A stretch of DNA of 64,000 nt from JAKFWF01 sp963732635 (GTDB taxonomy: Bacteria; Pseudomonadota; Alphaproteobacteria; Rhizobiales; Hyphomicrobiaceae). Where the stretch lies: contig CAVTAL010000033.1 in the NCBI GenBank assembly GCA_963732635.1, forward strand, positions 248,001 to 312,000, written 5' to 3'. Below the pieces are notes generated by a model. The model made no database searches. It had not been told where the DNA came from and saw only the letters and a list, made by a program, of their open reading frames with translations. Shown piece by piece: positions 63,157 through 64,000 of this stretch. How positions within the stretch are numbered: position 1 is the first letter of the stretch; each line of letters begins with the position of its first letter. A program made the translations under genes and the position numbers.

Positions 63157-64000
63157 TGCCAAAGCTCGATAGCTCCATATCGCCGCCCGGCGGATCGACA
63201 GCAAGGACTTCGCTGCAAATCGTCGAGGCATTGGGCCTCGGCGATCGTATCGACATCGTCGAATTGGCCGAGCGACGCAGCGCGTTCAAGGCTGTTCACA
63301 TGGGCGAGAACGACCTCGCCATTGGCACGCTCCTCGACCTCGTCAAGTCGGATGCCGCGTTGTGCCCGCCGCGAACGGGCCATATCGGCAACTGGGGCAA
63401 TATTGCGCTCGGTCGGGCCGGCGCCATGGACTTCAACAAAGCCATCTGCGCACCCGGCTACGGCTATCCCCTATTATACTGCTTTACGCAAACCGAAGCA
63501 GACGTATCTCGCCAAGGTGACTGGGGCTACTTGCCCGGCTCCATCGTCGATCGGGACGAGCGCCGTCCACTACCGCTGCACGCATGGGACGGCCGGAGGT
63601 TCGTATACTGTGGAAATGCTCAGCCGCGCTTCACACCTTTCGTGCAAGCCGAGGTCGATGGCCAGCTGCAACCCTTGACGCAGCTGCACACTGCTCGGAT
63701 GCGCCAAATCGAGGGATTCAATTTCAGACTCGAACAGGCCCTGATCGCCGAGCAGGATGCCCTGGTCCGGCCGCTGCTGACAGCGCTGGTCGCTGACGCC
63801 TGCCGGCGCAACAATTCCCGGCGCGCGCTGCAAGACCTAGTCAGCCACGCCGTCGAACTCGACGGCACGTTAACCCGGAGCGCGATTGAGCGTGATGGCG
63901 CCGGCTTCCAACTCGGCGATTGCCGCTTTGCTTCCATCGACACGCTAGTCGAAGGTGCCTTGGCGCCATTTCATGCCGTCGCCAGTCCCGCGCACTTCAT
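63153..64000 (+). CDS. Unrecognised protein, cut by window end
   Basis: ATG 63153 (or the adjacent 63156) overlaps the exporter stop by 4 bases and the frame is open for 282 codons to the edge. It begins MMPKLDSSISPPGG, with no signal peptide or membrane segment. Trp/Tyr/Phe-rich stretches (HIGNWGNIALGR, APGYGYPLLYCF, GDWGYLPGSI) are followed by a mostly helical half (MRQIEGFNFRLEQALIAEQD). I know no family that fits. The conserved coupling implies a role in the biosynthetic cluster, perhaps tailoring, but this is only inference. Confidence 0.7.
   Translation, partial: MMPKLDSSISPPGGSTARTSLQIVEALGLGDRIDIVELAERRSAFKAVHMGENDLAIGTLLDLVKSDAALCPPRTGHIGNWGNIALGRAGAMDFNKAICAPGYGYPLLYCFTQTEADVSRQGDWGYLPGSIVDRDERRPLPLHAWDGRRFVYCGNAQPRFTPFVQAEVDGQLQPLTQLHTARMRQIEGFNFRLEQALIAEQDALVRPLLTALVADACRRNNSRRALQDLVSHAVELDGTLTRSAIERDGAGFQLGDCRFASIDTLVEGALAPFHAVASPAHF

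Noticed and set aside
1..64000. tRNA, rRNA, CRISPR arrays, IS elements, integrases or phage genes
   Set aside because: I looked for T-loop motifs, regularly spaced repeats, transposase motifs and terminal repeats and found none that hold up.

Overview
The window reads as a GC-rich alphaproteobacterial chromosome segment, most likely Hyphomicrobiales (Xanthobacteraceae/Nitrobacteraceae type). Supporting signs are the membrane-anchored cytochrome c / kdsB / pheA order, a Y-family polymerase with an N-terminal zinc finger, a YejABEF importer with two binding proteins, a PodJ-like Sel1 protein and a TctAB pair. The placement is inference from gene content. I saw no rRNA, tRNA, CRISPR array, integrase or insertion sequence.

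Layout. 1-9.1 kb: truncated EamA exporter, PLP trans-sulfuration enzyme, TTC38-like TPR protein, SDR, then a polyamine-type ABC importer (ATPase, binding protein, one permease) broken up by a RES-domain protein, an unknown minus-strand gene and an arsC remnant. 9.1-17.8 kb: minus-strand operon yejA2-yejA-yejB-yejE-yejF-ghrA. 17.9-24.8 kb: housekeeping genes (cytochrome c, kdsB, pheA, dinB, quinone reductase, fumC). 24.8-32.1 kb: an exported subtilisin, a sigma/anti-sigma pair and a divergent 1209-residue secreted Cys-rich protein. 32.2-37.8 kb: SDR, PfkB kinase, D-amino acid dehydrogenase, TctB/TctA. 37.9-48.4 kb: Sel1/PodJ-like protein, ndk, small secreted proteins, MaoC hydratase, alcohol dehydrogenase, DapA-like lyase and a c-type cytochrome. 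48.4-57.8 kb: SDR, epimerase remnant, MFS, MhpD-like hydratase, Crp/Fnr regulator, sirohydrochlorin chelatase with DUF4202 protein, ilvD and a sulfurtransferase.

58.1 kb to the end holds the most unusual content: a cytochrome b561 followed by a compact operon of a stand-alone NRPS-type adenylation enzyme, an acyl-carrier-protein/citrate-synthase fusion, an EntS-type MFS exporter and, overlapping it by ATGA, an unrecognised protein that runs off the window. I read this as a small biosynthetic cluster in which an amino acid is activated, loaded onto the fused carrier domain and condensed with oxaloacetate or a similar 2-oxo acid, and the product is exported.

A second theme is sequence quality or decay. 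Eight genes (yejA2, kdsB, pheA, dinB, the anti-sigma factor, a zinc alcohol dehydrogenase twice, a dapA-like gene and the adenylation enzyme) carry nine frameshifts. Each is repaired by deleting one base from a short run of identical bases. The one-sided pattern suggests assembly or read error at least as much as real pseudogenes. By contrast, the arsC and epimerase remnants look truly decayed.
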